The notes beneath the pieces were generated by a model. It searched no databases. It saw only the letters and a list, made by a program, of their open reading frames with translations, and had not been told where the DNA came from. DNA of 64,000 nt from Sphingomonadaceae bacterium. Its GTDB lineage: Bacteria > Pseudomonadota > Alphaproteobacteria > Sphingomonadales > Sphingomonadaceae. The stretch spans positions 147,152-211,151 of the forward strand of contig CANFXW010000001.1 in the NCBI GenBank assembly GCA_947451145.1, in the 5' to 3' direction. Shown piece after piece: positions 24,761-33,462 of this stretch; the stretch's first letter is position 1; each line of letters begins with the position of its first letter. Made by a program: the position numbers and the translations under genes.

Positions 24761-25654
24761 TCAGAGATCGGCGTTTCCTGTCAGCATGCGATAGCTCGCC
24801 TGCCCTGCAGACGTCGGCTCATTTTTTGTGAGCGGTCCCAATGCCCCCCCTTCAATCGCCGTCATATCGATGGCCTCGACGGGAACCGACACGCTCTCAG
24901 TCACACCAACTCGGGAAACCCGACCGCCGCCGCTATGGAAAATCCTGCCGCTGACTTTGCAATCCTCGGCGCAGAGCCAGCTGACGACATGCGACACCTT
25001 TTCGGCCGGGAGGTTGGCTCCTTCATCGGCCCCCATCTCCTGCGCTGCCATATCAGTATAGGCCAGTGGCAGTATGACATTGATGCCAATATCTGCCCCA
25101 GCTGGCACTTCCAGGGCTAGCGACCGGGCGAGGCCGACAACGGCTGAGCGGGTCGCGCCATACATGGCTGCTTCGGCATGACCATAAAGGCCAACGGCAG
25201 AACCAGTCAGCACGATCCGCCCATAGCCGGTTTCAAGCATATGCCGCCATGCGCGCTGCAAGGGATAGACAGCGCCCCAAAGGTTGATCTCGACCAGACG
25301 CCGCAGTTCATCAAGATCGGCCATGTGGAACGGTGCCCGAGGCATGATGCCTGCATTGCAGACCAGCGCATCCAGCCGACCATAGCGCGCTATGGCAGAC
25401 TCGATCAGATCGACGGCCTGCGCCGGATCATCCACTGATGCACCATGAGCGGAAGCCGTGCCGCCCTTGGCCGCGATCTCTTCAACCACGCGATCGGCAG
25501 AGGATGGGATGCCGGGATGCGTCCTGTTGTTCACCAGAACCGCAAATCCGCGATCTGCCAGAGCGAGAGCATGCGTTCTGCCCAGCCCCTTGCCGGCGCC
25601 GGTGACCACTGCAACCCGGCTGGAAGTGCACTGGCTGTCCGGTATGTCCGTCAT
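24761..25654 (-). CDS. SDR family protein, MFE-2/HSD17B4-like, catalytic Lys replaced by Arg
   Basis: A 297-residue SDR resembling the (3R)-hydroxyacyl-CoA dehydrogenase domain of multifunctional enzyme 2: TGAGKGLGRTHAL at 18-30, CNAGIMPRAPF at 99-109 and LEINLWGAVY-like helix E. The catalytic motif reads Tyr165-GAT-Arg169 instead of YxxxK; the codon is CGC, so this is not a misreading of Lys. The C-terminus carries a long extension. It may be impaired, altered in specificity, or use Arg in the proton relay. It lies downstream of the TonB receptor gene on the same strand. Confidence 0.8.
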   Translation of the reverse strand: MTDIPDSQCTSSRVAVVTGAGKGLGRTHALALADRGFAVLVNNRTHPGIPSSADRVVEEIAAKGGTASAHGASVDDPAQAVDLIESAIARYGRLDALVCNAGIMPRAPFHMADLDELRRLVEINLWGAVYPLQRAWRHMLETGYGRIVLTGSAVGLYGHAEAAMYGATRSAVVGLARSLALEVPAGADIGINVILPLAYTDMAAQEMGADEGANLPAEKVSHVVSWLCAEDCKVSGRIFHSGGGRVSRVGVTESVSVPVEAIDMTAIEGGALGPLTKNEPTSAGQASYRMLTGNADL

Positions 25655-25780
25655 GTGATAATCCTTGTAGCTGCGGCAAAAGCAGGCATCGCCATTGCGG
25701 CATGGCCGAGGCCGACACATGTCGGCACGATACGCGCCGACTTAAGGGCGTCGAGCGCCTGCCTGGTAAACCTGCAATCA

Positions 25781-25816
25781 GGTCAAGCCGCATATGGAGA
25801 CATCTGCGGCTTGACC
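25781..25816 (-). terminator. strong stem-loop downstream of the TonB receptor gene
   Basis: A perfect 12-base-pair inverted repeat, GGTCAAGCCGCA at 25781-25792 and its complement at 25805-25816, with a 12-base loop. It starts 17 bases after the receptor's stop codon on the minus strand. No run of T follows, so it is either a weak intrinsic terminator or an mRNA-stabilising hairpin that lets receptor mRNA exceed the downstream SDR. Confidence 0.6.
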
Positions 25817-25833
25817 CTTATCATAGCGTATCG

Positions 25834-28338
25834 TCAGAAGTTGGCGATGAAATCCACGCCAAGCGACCTTGCCTGCTGATAGCTGGCGTCGGCCTGAATG
25901 GTGCCGAACAGCAGCGTATAAACCGAATCGCGGTTATCCGTCAGGTTGCGTCCCCACAGACCGATTTCACCCTTGACCGGGCCCAGTGCGATATCACGCA
26001 GAGAAATCCGGCCATTCCAGATCCAACGTGACGGCGTGAATTCGTAAGGTGCGAAAACCGGGCTGGTCTTGACAACGTCCAGCAGGGCCGAGTTTCGATA
26101 TTTGCCCTGATAGATGCCGTCGATGCGGAACAGCATGGTCGACTCCCCGAACAGGACCGGAGTGACATACTGGGCATTAACGCCGCCCGTGTAGTCCGGC
26201 AGGGCATTCGGCACGGCCGGATGCAGACCATTGGAAGTCAGCAGCCCGCTTGGCGACAACCAATCCGTATTCGAATAGCTGAACGATGCTCCTAGGCCCA
26301 GACCCGGCAACGGCGAGGCGGACATCTCAAGCTCTACGCCCTTGGATCGGATCGAACCGTTGTCGATCACGACAACGCCATATTGCGAAAGAGCCTGGCC
26401 GTTGAGGATCACGTTGGTGCCGCTCTGCGCAGACTGGCTGTGCTTGTAATTGGCCAGGAACACCGCCGCATTGAAACGCAGGCGGCGATCAAGCCATTCC
26501 GACTTCAGCCCCGCTTCCCATGACGAAACGGTTTCCGGTGCGAAGCTCAGCGGACCGGCCGTACCGCCCGAGAGGAACGCCGTGGAGAACTTGGCATAGG
26601 TGAGGACGTCGTCGTTCACCTTGTAGTTCAGTCCGACCGAGAACGTTGGCTTGGTCTTCTTGTAAGTGTTGCGCGTCAAGGTTGAACCCGCGATCAGGTT
26701 CTTGGCAGGATCATAGGTGCCACCGAAAGTGAAATCGTTCGTCTTGTCGTCGTGCGTAAGGCGGGCACCCAGCACTATGTCGAACTGCTTGCTCACGTGG
26801 ATTTCAGCCTGGCCGTAAGCGGCGACTGACGTGGTGTTCTGAACGGTTTCCTGAACATTGCCCGGTGTCAGCACGGATGCCGTGGGCGTGAAAGCCACGT
26901 TGGCGGCGAAGCCAGGTACAGCGCTCGACAATTCGTGCGAATGGAACCAGATGCCGCCAAGGGTGACAGTCAGGAGATCAGACTGATAGTTCGCCTGGAG
27001 TTCGTCACTGACCTGCCAGTACTTGCCATAGCCCTGCCCTTCGTAACCGGCGAAGTAGGAGCCAACCGGCGCGTTGCCGTCAGCACCCAGCAGCTGAGCA
27101 TATGACGCGCCACCCAGGAAAGACTGCGACGCTGTGAAGAAGCCCTTGGCCGCCGCGGTATATTCCAGACCGCTCAGCCCCATGATCGTGGTGATGCCAA
27201 GCGCTTCTGTCTGGCGATAGGACGTTATGTTCTTGAACGACAGGTCATCAGTCGCCTGCCACTTGATAGTCACGTTGTGACCCGAAGACTTGACGAAGCC
27301 GGGCATGGTCCAGGCGTTGTTGACCGCGTCGGGACGCTTATAGTTCGGGAACAGCGGCACGGGGCCGAAGGCACCGCCTGCAGGGTTCTGGGTTGCGTAT
27401 ATGGCGCTCAGCGCACCGCCCACGAAATCATTGGGATTGATGACAAGCGTCGCGCGCGCCTCAGGCGTAATCTGGTTGTTTGAGTAATCGAACTTGTAGG
27501 TGACCGAAAACGCATCGCTCGGCTCAAGCTTGAGAGCGGCAAAGACGCTATCGGCGTTCTTGCTGCCGAGCCATGTCGGTGAAACGGTGCGGCCGACAAC
27601 GTTCTGGATCGGGCTGGTGCGATTAAATACAACGCCGGCACCAAGGTTGCGCACGTCGCCGCGGTGCTCATCATGCACATAGGTTACATAGGCGCTCAGG
27701 ATGCCCAGCTTTGGCGTGTCGATCGTGGTGCGGGTGCGCAGCTGCGACAGGTTGCCGACGGTCACTTCCTGACGGACCTTCAGCTCGCCGCGCGGATCGC
27801 GGGTCACGATGCTGACAGCGCCTGCCGTAGCATTACGTCCGAACAGCGTGCCCTGCGGACCACGCAGAACCTCGATACGCTCAAGATCAGGCAAATCGAA
27901 AACGGCGCCGCGGGTGCCGCCGACGTAGACGCCGTCAATGTAGCTGGAAATCTGGCGATCCTGCGCCTGCACCGAAGCCGAGGCGAAGACACCGCGCATG
28001 GTATAAGAGGGCGACCCAAGGCTGCCGGCGTTCTGGCGTGCAGAAAGCCCAGGGGCCAGACCATTGAGATCCATCACGTTGGTAACACGGTTGACCTGAA
28101 GCGTATTCTGGCCAAGCGCCGTTACAGCGACGGGCACATCCTGAAGGTTCTGTTCGCGCTTCTGCGCGGTAACAATTATCGGCTCAATGCCATCTTCAGA
28201 GGATTTATCACCAGCCCATGCCGCATCGGAGCAGCCGACGATCAAGGCAGCTGCACACACCGATCCTGCCAACAGCTTTCTGGACAGGCCGACCTGCATC
28301 TGACGGCCCTTCACGGATAGCACGCTGTAATTATTCAT
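25834..28338 (-). CDS. TonB-dependent receptor
   Basis: An 834-residue outer-membrane receptor. A signal peptide (about residues 1-42, ending DAAWA) precedes the plug, which starts with the TonB-box-like EPIIVTAQKREQNLQDVPVAV; a beta-barrel follows and the chain ends in Phe (DFIANF), as required for barrel assembly. It is of the iron-complex type greatly expanded in sphingomonads, where many copies import organic substrates. The ATG at 28338 has GGTGGA upstream. Its place inside the catabolic block suggests uptake of the growth substrate; AraC regulator and SDR genes flank it. Confidence 0.93.
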   Translation of the reverse strand: MNNYSVLSVKGRQMQVGLSRKLLAGSVCAAALIVGCSDAAWAGDKSSEDGIEPIIVTAQKREQNLQDVPVAVTALGQNTLQVNRVTNVMDLNGLAPGLSARQNAGSLGSPSYTMRGVFASASVQAQDRQISSYIDGVYVGGTRGAVFDLPDLERIEVLRGPQGTLFGRNATAGAVSIVTRDPRGELKVRQEVTVGNLSQLRTRTTIDTPKLGILSAYVTYVHDEHRGDVRNLGAGVVFNRTSPIQNVVGRTVSPTWLGSKNADSVFAALKLEPSDAFSVTYKFDYSNNQITPEARATLVINPNDFVGGALSAIYATQNPAGGAFGPVPLFPNYKRPDAVNNAWTMPGFVKSSGHNVTIKWQATDDLSFKNITSYRQTEALGITTIMGLSGLEYTAAAKGFFTASQSFLGGASYAQLLGADGNAPVGSYFAGYEGQGYGKYWQVSDELQANYQSDLLTVTLGGIWFHSHELSSAVPGFAANVAFTPTASVLTPGNVQETVQNTTSVAAYGQAEIHVSKQFDIVLGARLTHDDKTNDFTFGGTYDPAKNLIAGSTLTRNTYKKTKPTFSVGLNYKVNDDVLTYAKFSTAFLSGGTAGPLSFAPETVSSWEAGLKSEWLDRRLRFNAAVFLANYKHSQSAQSGTNVILNGQALSQYGVVVIDNGSIRSKGVELEMSASPLPGLGLGASFSYSNTDWLSPSGLLTSNGLHPAVPNALPDYTGGVNAQYVTPVLFGESTMLFRIDGIYQGKYRNSALLDVVKTSPVFAPYEFTPSRWIWNGRISLRDIALGPVKGEIGLWGRNLTDNRDSVYTLLFGTIQADASYQQARSLGVDFIANF

Positions 28339-28648
28339 AAGACATCCACCCATTATACATCTTTGCTTTTTCAACGCCGAGTGCCTGATGTGCTTCCCGA
28401 TCTGCAACCGCCTCAGTTGCGTCAAAGGAATGTCGCCATGGCTGTCAGTGGCTATCGGCCAACAAACAGCCATGTGCCCGCAAGGGCCATCATTCTCTTG
28501 GCCAGTCATATGCCGCGAATTCCGCCACTGACGCATGGAAATTGCAGCTTAACGGCGCGGGGCAGCGAGATATGGCCATATTTCTATATCGAGGCCAAAT
28601 TTCGCGAAACGGCTGGAACCATCGCGAGAGGCTCCGTCCGATCAGGTT
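28339..28648 (-). promoter_or_regulatory. upstream region of the TonB receptor gene
   Basis: A 310-base non-coding gap. A TATAAT hexamer on the minus strand lies at 28352-28357 but only 13 bases before the start codon, so it would give an almost leaderless transcript. A perfect 12-base palindrome ATATGGCCATAT is at 28570-28581. Either could be part of the AraC-type control region. No gene is supported here. Confidence 0.4.
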
Positions 28649-29569
28649 TCAATGACTGGTGCTGAGGGGGACCGAAAATCGGGATTGGCGACGGAATTCG
28701 GCAGGGCGCCAGCCCGTTGCGCGCCGGAAGGCATAAGTGAAGCTGCTGGAACTGGAGAAGCCAAGCAGCGATGCTACTTCGCTGATGGAATGATCAGAAC
28801 TGCTGAGAAGATTCCGCGCACGATCAACCATCGCATGCTCGATAAAGCTGGCAATTGTCATGTCAGTTTCAGTGCGGAAGGCACGTGTCAGGTGGCGGAC
28901 GGACATTTTGCACAATTCGGCCAACTCATTCAGCTTGGGAGTGGGCTGCTCTGAAAAGACCCGCTCGCGAATAAGGCGCATCCGCCAGGTTGCCAGCCCG
29001 CCCCGATTTTCCAGCGGTTCTTCGTGATGAAGCTTCAGCGTTCGGACCAAGGAAACCGCCAGGTTGTTCAGCAGCAAATCCGCCATGAATTCCCGGGCAA
29101 AACCGGGATTGCACAATTCGTCATAGATTTTCAGCAGCACGCAATCGACTTCGGGACGATTGAGCTTCAACCCTTCGACCAGCAAGGCTTCGTCCCAATT
29201 GGGTTCCCGACCGAGCAGATTGCTGATGACATTTGGCTGCAGCGAACACTGCAGCGAACGCTCACGGCCGTCTCCACCCAGCGTATGAACTTTCCGCCCA
29301 GGTGGCACCAACATGACACGGCCAATGGAACGCGAAATCCGACGGTCAACGTCCAGATACGTAACTTGCGGAACCTGGTGCCGGGGCGTGAGGCTCATTT
29401 GCAGGAAATAGAAGTTCGAAATCCACACGTCCGATGTGGGAAGGCTCCAATCATACTGGACGATTTCGATGTCGCCCGAATTCAGACTGATGGCATGTTC
29501 GATGTCCGCATGTTCAAGCGCGCTGACACGCTCGCCGGTGGAAATGTCCAGGAGCATCGTAAAGTCCAT
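28649..29569 (-). CDS. AraC family transcriptional regulator
   Basis: A 306-residue regulator. The N-terminal 170 residues resemble the AraC_binding_2 (cupin-like) sensor domain with PPGRKVHTLGGDGR, and the C-terminal 100 residues carry two helix-turn-helices: LNELAELCKMSVRHLTRAFR and ISEVASLLGFSSSSSFTYAFRRATGW. AraC proteins with this architecture commonly activate catabolic operons in response to a substrate. It lies upstream of the TonB receptor in the same direction, which makes that gene the most likely target. Confidence 0.88.
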   Translation of the reverse strand: MDFTMLLDISTGERVSALEHADIEHAISLNSGDIEIVQYDWSLPTSDVWISNFYFLQMSLTPRHQVPQVTYLDVDRRISRSIGRVMLVPPGRKVHTLGGDGRERSLQCSLQPNVISNLLGREPNWDEALLVEGLKLNRPEVDCVLLKIYDELCNPGFAREFMADLLLNNLAVSLVRTLKLHHEEPLENRGGLATWRMRLIRERVFSEQPTPKLNELAELCKMSVRHLTRAFRTETDMTIASFIEHAMVDRARNLLSSSDHSISEVASLLGFSSSSSFTYAFRRATGWRPAEFRRQSRFSVPLSTSH

Positions 29570-29714
29570 TATGGCACCCCCTCTCTGACTAGCTGTTTTA
29601 TCGTTTATGGAACAAGAATAAGCCCCGGCGGCCCCTGATGCAAGGCAGACGCAGCCTTGCCGTTCGTTGCTGAAGATGGCCTGCCACGTGCCTGACTCAG
29701 TCCAGGCACGGGTT

Positions 29715-30860
29715 TCAGGTTAGCCCGGCGAAACGATCATGATAAAAGCCAAATCGCTGGCGCAGCGATGCCTTGTCCAAACCGAAATCTGCGGCATTGT
29801 ATTCATGAATCCCATGCTTATCGCGCGGAGTTTGATGGCGCCAATCCAGCATACGCGCTCGCACCTCATCAGATAGGTTCTCACCCAGAAATGCGTAAAG
29901 CCGTTCTATCACCGGAATGGGATCGGCCTGAAGTTCCTTGAAATGCATGTCCATGAAGCGATGCTCGTTATTGGCTTCACGGAATGCGATCATGCGCTGC
30001 ATACCCAATTGGCAGTTGCTGGTGGTAAGTTCGCCCATCCAATGCCGATCCGGCGCATCGGTATTCCTGTGCCCAAGCTCGTAATAGAGGTCGGCAACTG
30101 ACGGGATGACATCCTCTACAGCGCGATGCGTCATGCAGTAACGGGCATCGGGAAAAACCTTGTCGAGCGCATCAATGCACTGCGAATAGCTGGGGTTCTT
30201 TAGGCGCCATTTCGTGGGCGGGCACCGCCACTGAAGCAGCTTCAGCACGCGTTTGACATAGCGGAAGGTCGGCTCAAGATCGGCTTTGAAGTTGAACCAT
30301 TCGACATATGTCGGGATCTGCGCCATCGGCATGAACACTTGCGATGTGAAATCCATACCCATCAGGTACTGGTCCTCGATCGGGGACGTGGCCGTCATGG
30401 GCAGCATCTGTTTCATCCGCGGCATGGCGAGGTCACCAAGCGCCAGTTGCTGCTCCATCGCCGCGATGCGTGGGTCACTATGCTCAGTCGCCGTTTCGGG
30501 CGGTGGACAGGGGCTGGCGGATTCCCAGTTGCGCAGAACCCGTACCGCAGGGTCTGCCGCCAGAATATTGTGCAGCGCGGTCGAACCCGTTCGCGGCAGA
30601 CCCAGGACCATCAGCGGTGCCTTGATTTCCTGCTCCTCAATCTCGGGATGAAGCGTGTACCAATGCTCCACTTCGAGCCGGCGGATCAGCAGATTGCCGA
30701 TCAGGCCCTCGAATACGGCTGTTCCGGTCGCATTGAGATGCGCTTCGCGGTTGGCCGAGTCGACGAGTATCTCCAGACCTTCCCGCCAGTGGTCATCGCC
30801 AAAGTCCGAGAGGCCGGTGCTGTTCGTGGCGCCGTCTATCAATCGTGCTAATTCGATCAT
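29715..30860 (-). CDS. sulfotransferase family protein
   Basis: A 381-residue soluble protein with the PAPS 5'-phosphosulfate loop GLPRTGSTALHNIL near 88-101 and the 3'-phosphate region with Arg/Ser further on (KNPSYSQC, MTHRAVEDVIPS). The family normally transfers sulfate from PAPS to hydroxyl groups, yet this subgroup is common in actinobacterial and sphingomonad steroid/terpenoid clusters without demonstrated sulfation. It could sulfate a hydroxylated intermediate. It is flanked by AraC and IclR regulator genes and transcribed in the same direction as both. Confidence 0.85.
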   Translation of the reverse strand: MIELARLIDGATNSTGLSDFGDDHWREGLEILVDSANREAHLNATGTAVFEGLIGNLLIRRLEVEHWYTLHPEIEEQEIKAPLMVLGLPRTGSTALHNILAADPAVRVLRNWESASPCPPPETATEHSDPRIAAMEQQLALGDLAMPRMKQMLPMTATSPIEDQYLMGMDFTSQVFMPMAQIPTYVEWFNFKADLEPTFRYVKRVLKLLQWRCPPTKWRLKNPSYSQCIDALDKVFPDARYCMTHRAVEDVIPSVADLYYELGHRNTDAPDRHWMGELTTSNCQLGMQRMIAFREANNEHRFMDMHFKELQADPIPVIERLYAFLGENLSDEVRARMLDWRHQTPRDKHGIHEYNAADFGLDKASLRQRFGFYHDRFAGLT

Positions 30861-31046
30861 GTCGTCTGACTGCCCATCATCCCGGATTGTCTATTTTTTA
30901 CTGCCGCGCCGTGTCATCGAGAAACCGGAATTGTCACGCCATGGCCGGATGGCATGGATCCGCGCCCGAACTGGCGAATGGCCCCGCCGCACCTGCGCAT
31001 GTGTCCGCGCCAACCGAATTTGGCCATAATTCGACAAGTCCGATCC
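30861..31046. other. intergenic region with a small palindrome
   Basis: 186 bases between the IclR gene stop and the sulfotransferase start. CGAATT-TGGCCAT-AATTCG at about 31015-31033 is a short inverted repeat that may be an operator for the sulfotransferase gene. Nothing else recognised. Confidence 0.3.
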
Positions 31047-31877
31047 CTAGCTGCCCCCGCCCAGGTAAGTTGCAACCGCTTCACGTATCACAGCAGCATA
31101 GTACCAGCGCCGTGATTGCAGGTTATCGCTGGAGCCCCGCAAGCTTAGCGTCAGATCCACATTGGGTGGCGACTGGGGTAGGGCGACAGCGATCGAACAG
31201 ATGTCGGCATCCGGGCTCAGGCCACCGAACGCGTGGCCATTTTCCCGCACTTCCTCAAGGCTGGCGAGGATGACCTGAGGCTTTTCGGCAAGAGAGCAAA
31301 GCTCGTCCGATGATGCGGCAATCAGTTTGCGCACAGTTGCAATCGGCCAGGTGGCCAGAATGGCGGCACCCGCTGCCGAAGCGAACAGCGAGTATTTCTC
31401 GCCCGGTGGATGACTGTGGCTCTTGCCCGGCGGCGCCAGGAAGTGAGTCAGTTGCATCAGCCGCCCAACCGGTGTCGATATGGCAACGCTGCAACCGGTT
31501 CTATCGACCAGATACTGAATCAACAGCTGCAAACTGCTCCCGCCGAAATAACTTTGCTCAAGCGTGGCCGCGAAACCCAGCAACCTTGGTGAAGGCCAGT
31601 ACAGCTTCTGGTTTGAATCGAAGATCAGGTAGGCACGCGATGCCAGGGATTTCAGCAATTGGTCAGCACTTGAGTGGCTGATGGAAAGTGCGCGCGCAAC
31701 TTCAGCAGCCCGTGCGGGTAGCCGCCGCATGGCAAAGAATTCGAGAAGATCCAGTGCTCGCAAGGCGGATTTAGAGAGGTTGCGCTCGTTCAGCAGGTTT
31801 GTCTGGGGAAAGACGCCCTGCCCCGGGCCTTTCAGGCTATCCGCACCGGGATGACCACTGAAACCGGGTATTTCCAT
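31047..31877 (-). CDS. IclR family transcriptional regulator
   Basis: A 276-residue regulator of usual IclR length. A winged helix-turn-helix at about 30-90 (ALRALDLLEFFAMRRLPARAA, ALSISHSSADQLLKSLASRAYL) precedes an effector domain of the GAF-like IclR type. ATG 31877 is chosen because GGCGGA lies upstream and the length fits; an in-frame start 45 codons earlier would add an unusual extension. The effector is unknown. It probably controls part of the surrounding catabolic block. Confidence 0.78.
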   Translation of the reverse strand: MEIPGFSGHPGADSLKGPGQGVFPQTNLLNERNLSKSALRALDLLEFFAMRRLPARAAEVARALSISHSSADQLLKSLASRAYLIFDSNQKLYWPSPRLLGFAATLEQSYFGGSSLQLLIQYLVDRTGCSVAISTPVGRLMQLTHFLAPPGKSHSHPPGEKYSLFASAAGAAILATWPIATVRKLIAASSDELCSLAEKPQVILASLEEVRENGHAFGGLSPDADICSIAVALPQSPPNVDLTLSLRGSSDNLQSRRWYYAAVIREAVATYLGGGS

Positions 31878-32052
31878 GCGTAGTTCCGCCAAGCCTCCAT
31901 GGCCGACAGTGCCGGCATCCGGGACGGTGGTCCGCGATAAGCGGCTAAGTGTCAATCCGGCAGACGGACTGTTCACCGCTGGCAACCTATCTTCAACGAA
32001 CAGAAACGGCATCCGGCAAGGTTAATCGGGTGGCTGGCATTTCTGGCCATGG

Positions 32053-33096
32053 TCATTCCGGCAAGCTCACGCGTTCGGGCAGGTTCGATCGCTCCATCAT
32101 GCCGTATGCCGTCTCACCATCCCATTCATAATGAACGATGGACTGGAGAAGCGGCGGCAAGGGTGCCATTTCTCGCGTCGAAACCGTAGGCATGCCACCG
32201 AAAGATTCACCGCCGATACGGTGCTGCGTGCCATCGAACGTTTCCAGAACCATACTGACATCTTCGCCCGAAAAGCGCATGGCAGTCAGCCATGGGGCCT
32301 GAACCACTCTGGCCGGGATAAGCTGACCTTCGCCGAGATAGATATAGCCCTCGTTGTAAGAAGGCTGACCATCGGGCCGGGGCGGATAAGCGATATAGCC
32401 AAAGGCTTTGCCGCTGGGGAACACGGCTGATTGCCAGCAATGCCCCCAGAAGCCCTCTATCTTGCGAACGCCAGCGCGGCGCACACGCAGCGCACCACCT
32501 GTAAAGGCCCGGTCCTGGCCATCGAAATTGATGCGGCCTTTCACCCGGCACAATTGTTCATAACGATTGCCACCCATGAAATCGGCTTCAGTGCCTGCGG
32601 CCATTCGCGCGCCGGCGTCAGGTGACATCGTGCCCTGCTTCCATGGCGGCACGGCCGGTTGCGCTTCAATGTCGAATGACAGTCCGGCCAGTTTTGTCGT
32701 GGCAAAACCGGGCCTTGCCATTTCTTCAAAGGACCCCTCGTAAGCAGCTCCCAGAAACCGGACCCGATAGCTTTCGAACGGCTCCATGCAGTCAAAACCC
32801 AGCCCGCCACAGCCAAAGTGCGAGGCCTTGCCATCCGGCCCAATAACCTTGTGGGCCGGTCCGAACTCCCAGTTGCGCAGCAGACGTCCACTGGGCTCGA
32901 TCAGATTGATCAGGGCCTGCTGGTTATCCCAATCGGGGGCATAGGCTTCAACTGCCAGCCTGGGCATACCGAACACACCGGCGTCATCCCACAGCCACCA
33001 GTTGATGCCTTCCTGCATTCCTGGCGTGGTTTGCTTCTCAATCAGGACGAATTCGAAATCCGGGTCCATCCCGCCGGCAAGATCTGTTTTCATCAT
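32053..33096 (-). CDS. AttH/CrtC-like lipocalin-domain protein (DUF7064/7065 type)
   Basis: A 347-residue soluble, Trp- and Gly-rich beta protein with WWLWDDAGVFGMPRLAVEA near the start, a central RAGVRKIEGFWGHCWQSA and a C-terminal HYEWDGETAYGMMERS. The last pattern (EWDGETGxGxxE) is typical of the C-terminal half of AttH-like double lipocalins. No signal peptide. Start ATG 33096 follows AGGAG by six bases. It is the second protein of this type in the window; ligand binding, hydration or isomerisation of a hydrophobic intermediate is possible but not shown. Confidence 0.7.
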   Translation of the reverse strand: MMKTDLAGGMDPDFEFVLIEKQTTPGMQEGINWWLWDDAGVFGMPRLAVEAYAPDWDNQQALINLIEPSGRLLRNWEFGPAHKVIGPDGKASHFGCGGLGFDCMEPFESYRVRFLGAAYEGSFEEMARPGFATTKLAGLSFDIEAQPAVPPWKQGTMSPDAGARMAAGTEADFMGGNRYEQLCRVKGRINFDGQDRAFTGGALRVRRAGVRKIEGFWGHCWQSAVFPSGKAFGYIAYPPRPDGQPSYNEGYIYLGEGQLIPARVVQAPWLTAMRFSGEDVSMVLETFDGTQHRIGGESFGGMPTVSTREMAPLPPLLQSIVHYEWDGETAYGMMERSNLPERVSLPE

Positions 33097-33462
33097 GGCT
33101 CTCCTTTGGGGCTCAACGATCTTCTGGCTCATGCTCGACACAAAGTTTGCAAGGATGCCTGCCAGCAGAGGACAAAAGTTTGCGCAGCGCCCTCAATCCG
33201 TCAGTTGCAGACTATCGAAATAGGGACATGGATCGCCCCCTCGTCAACTCCACTTGCAACCTCATCCGTCGAGTTCCGCCTAATAATTCCGTCACCACGG
33301 AAAATGCCCGCGCACTTCCAGATAGGTGGAATTGCAAGACCGAAATGGCAATTTTCAGCACCGCTGATTTTTGCCATGGCCACTGCATGCTTGCTTCCAC
33401 GCCTGCCAGTGGCAGCGCTGAGCAAGTCGCCTTTGCCACCGAACTGACGGGACCGAATAGCC
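33097..33462. promoter_or_regulatory. divergent region between AttH-like gene and LLM oxidoreductase
   Basis: A 366-base gap between divergent genes. It must hold at least one promoter, but I could not define hexamers or operators. An 87-codon minus-strand reading covering 33201-33464 lacks a ribosome binding site and any recognisable motif, so I do not call it. Confidence 0.35.
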
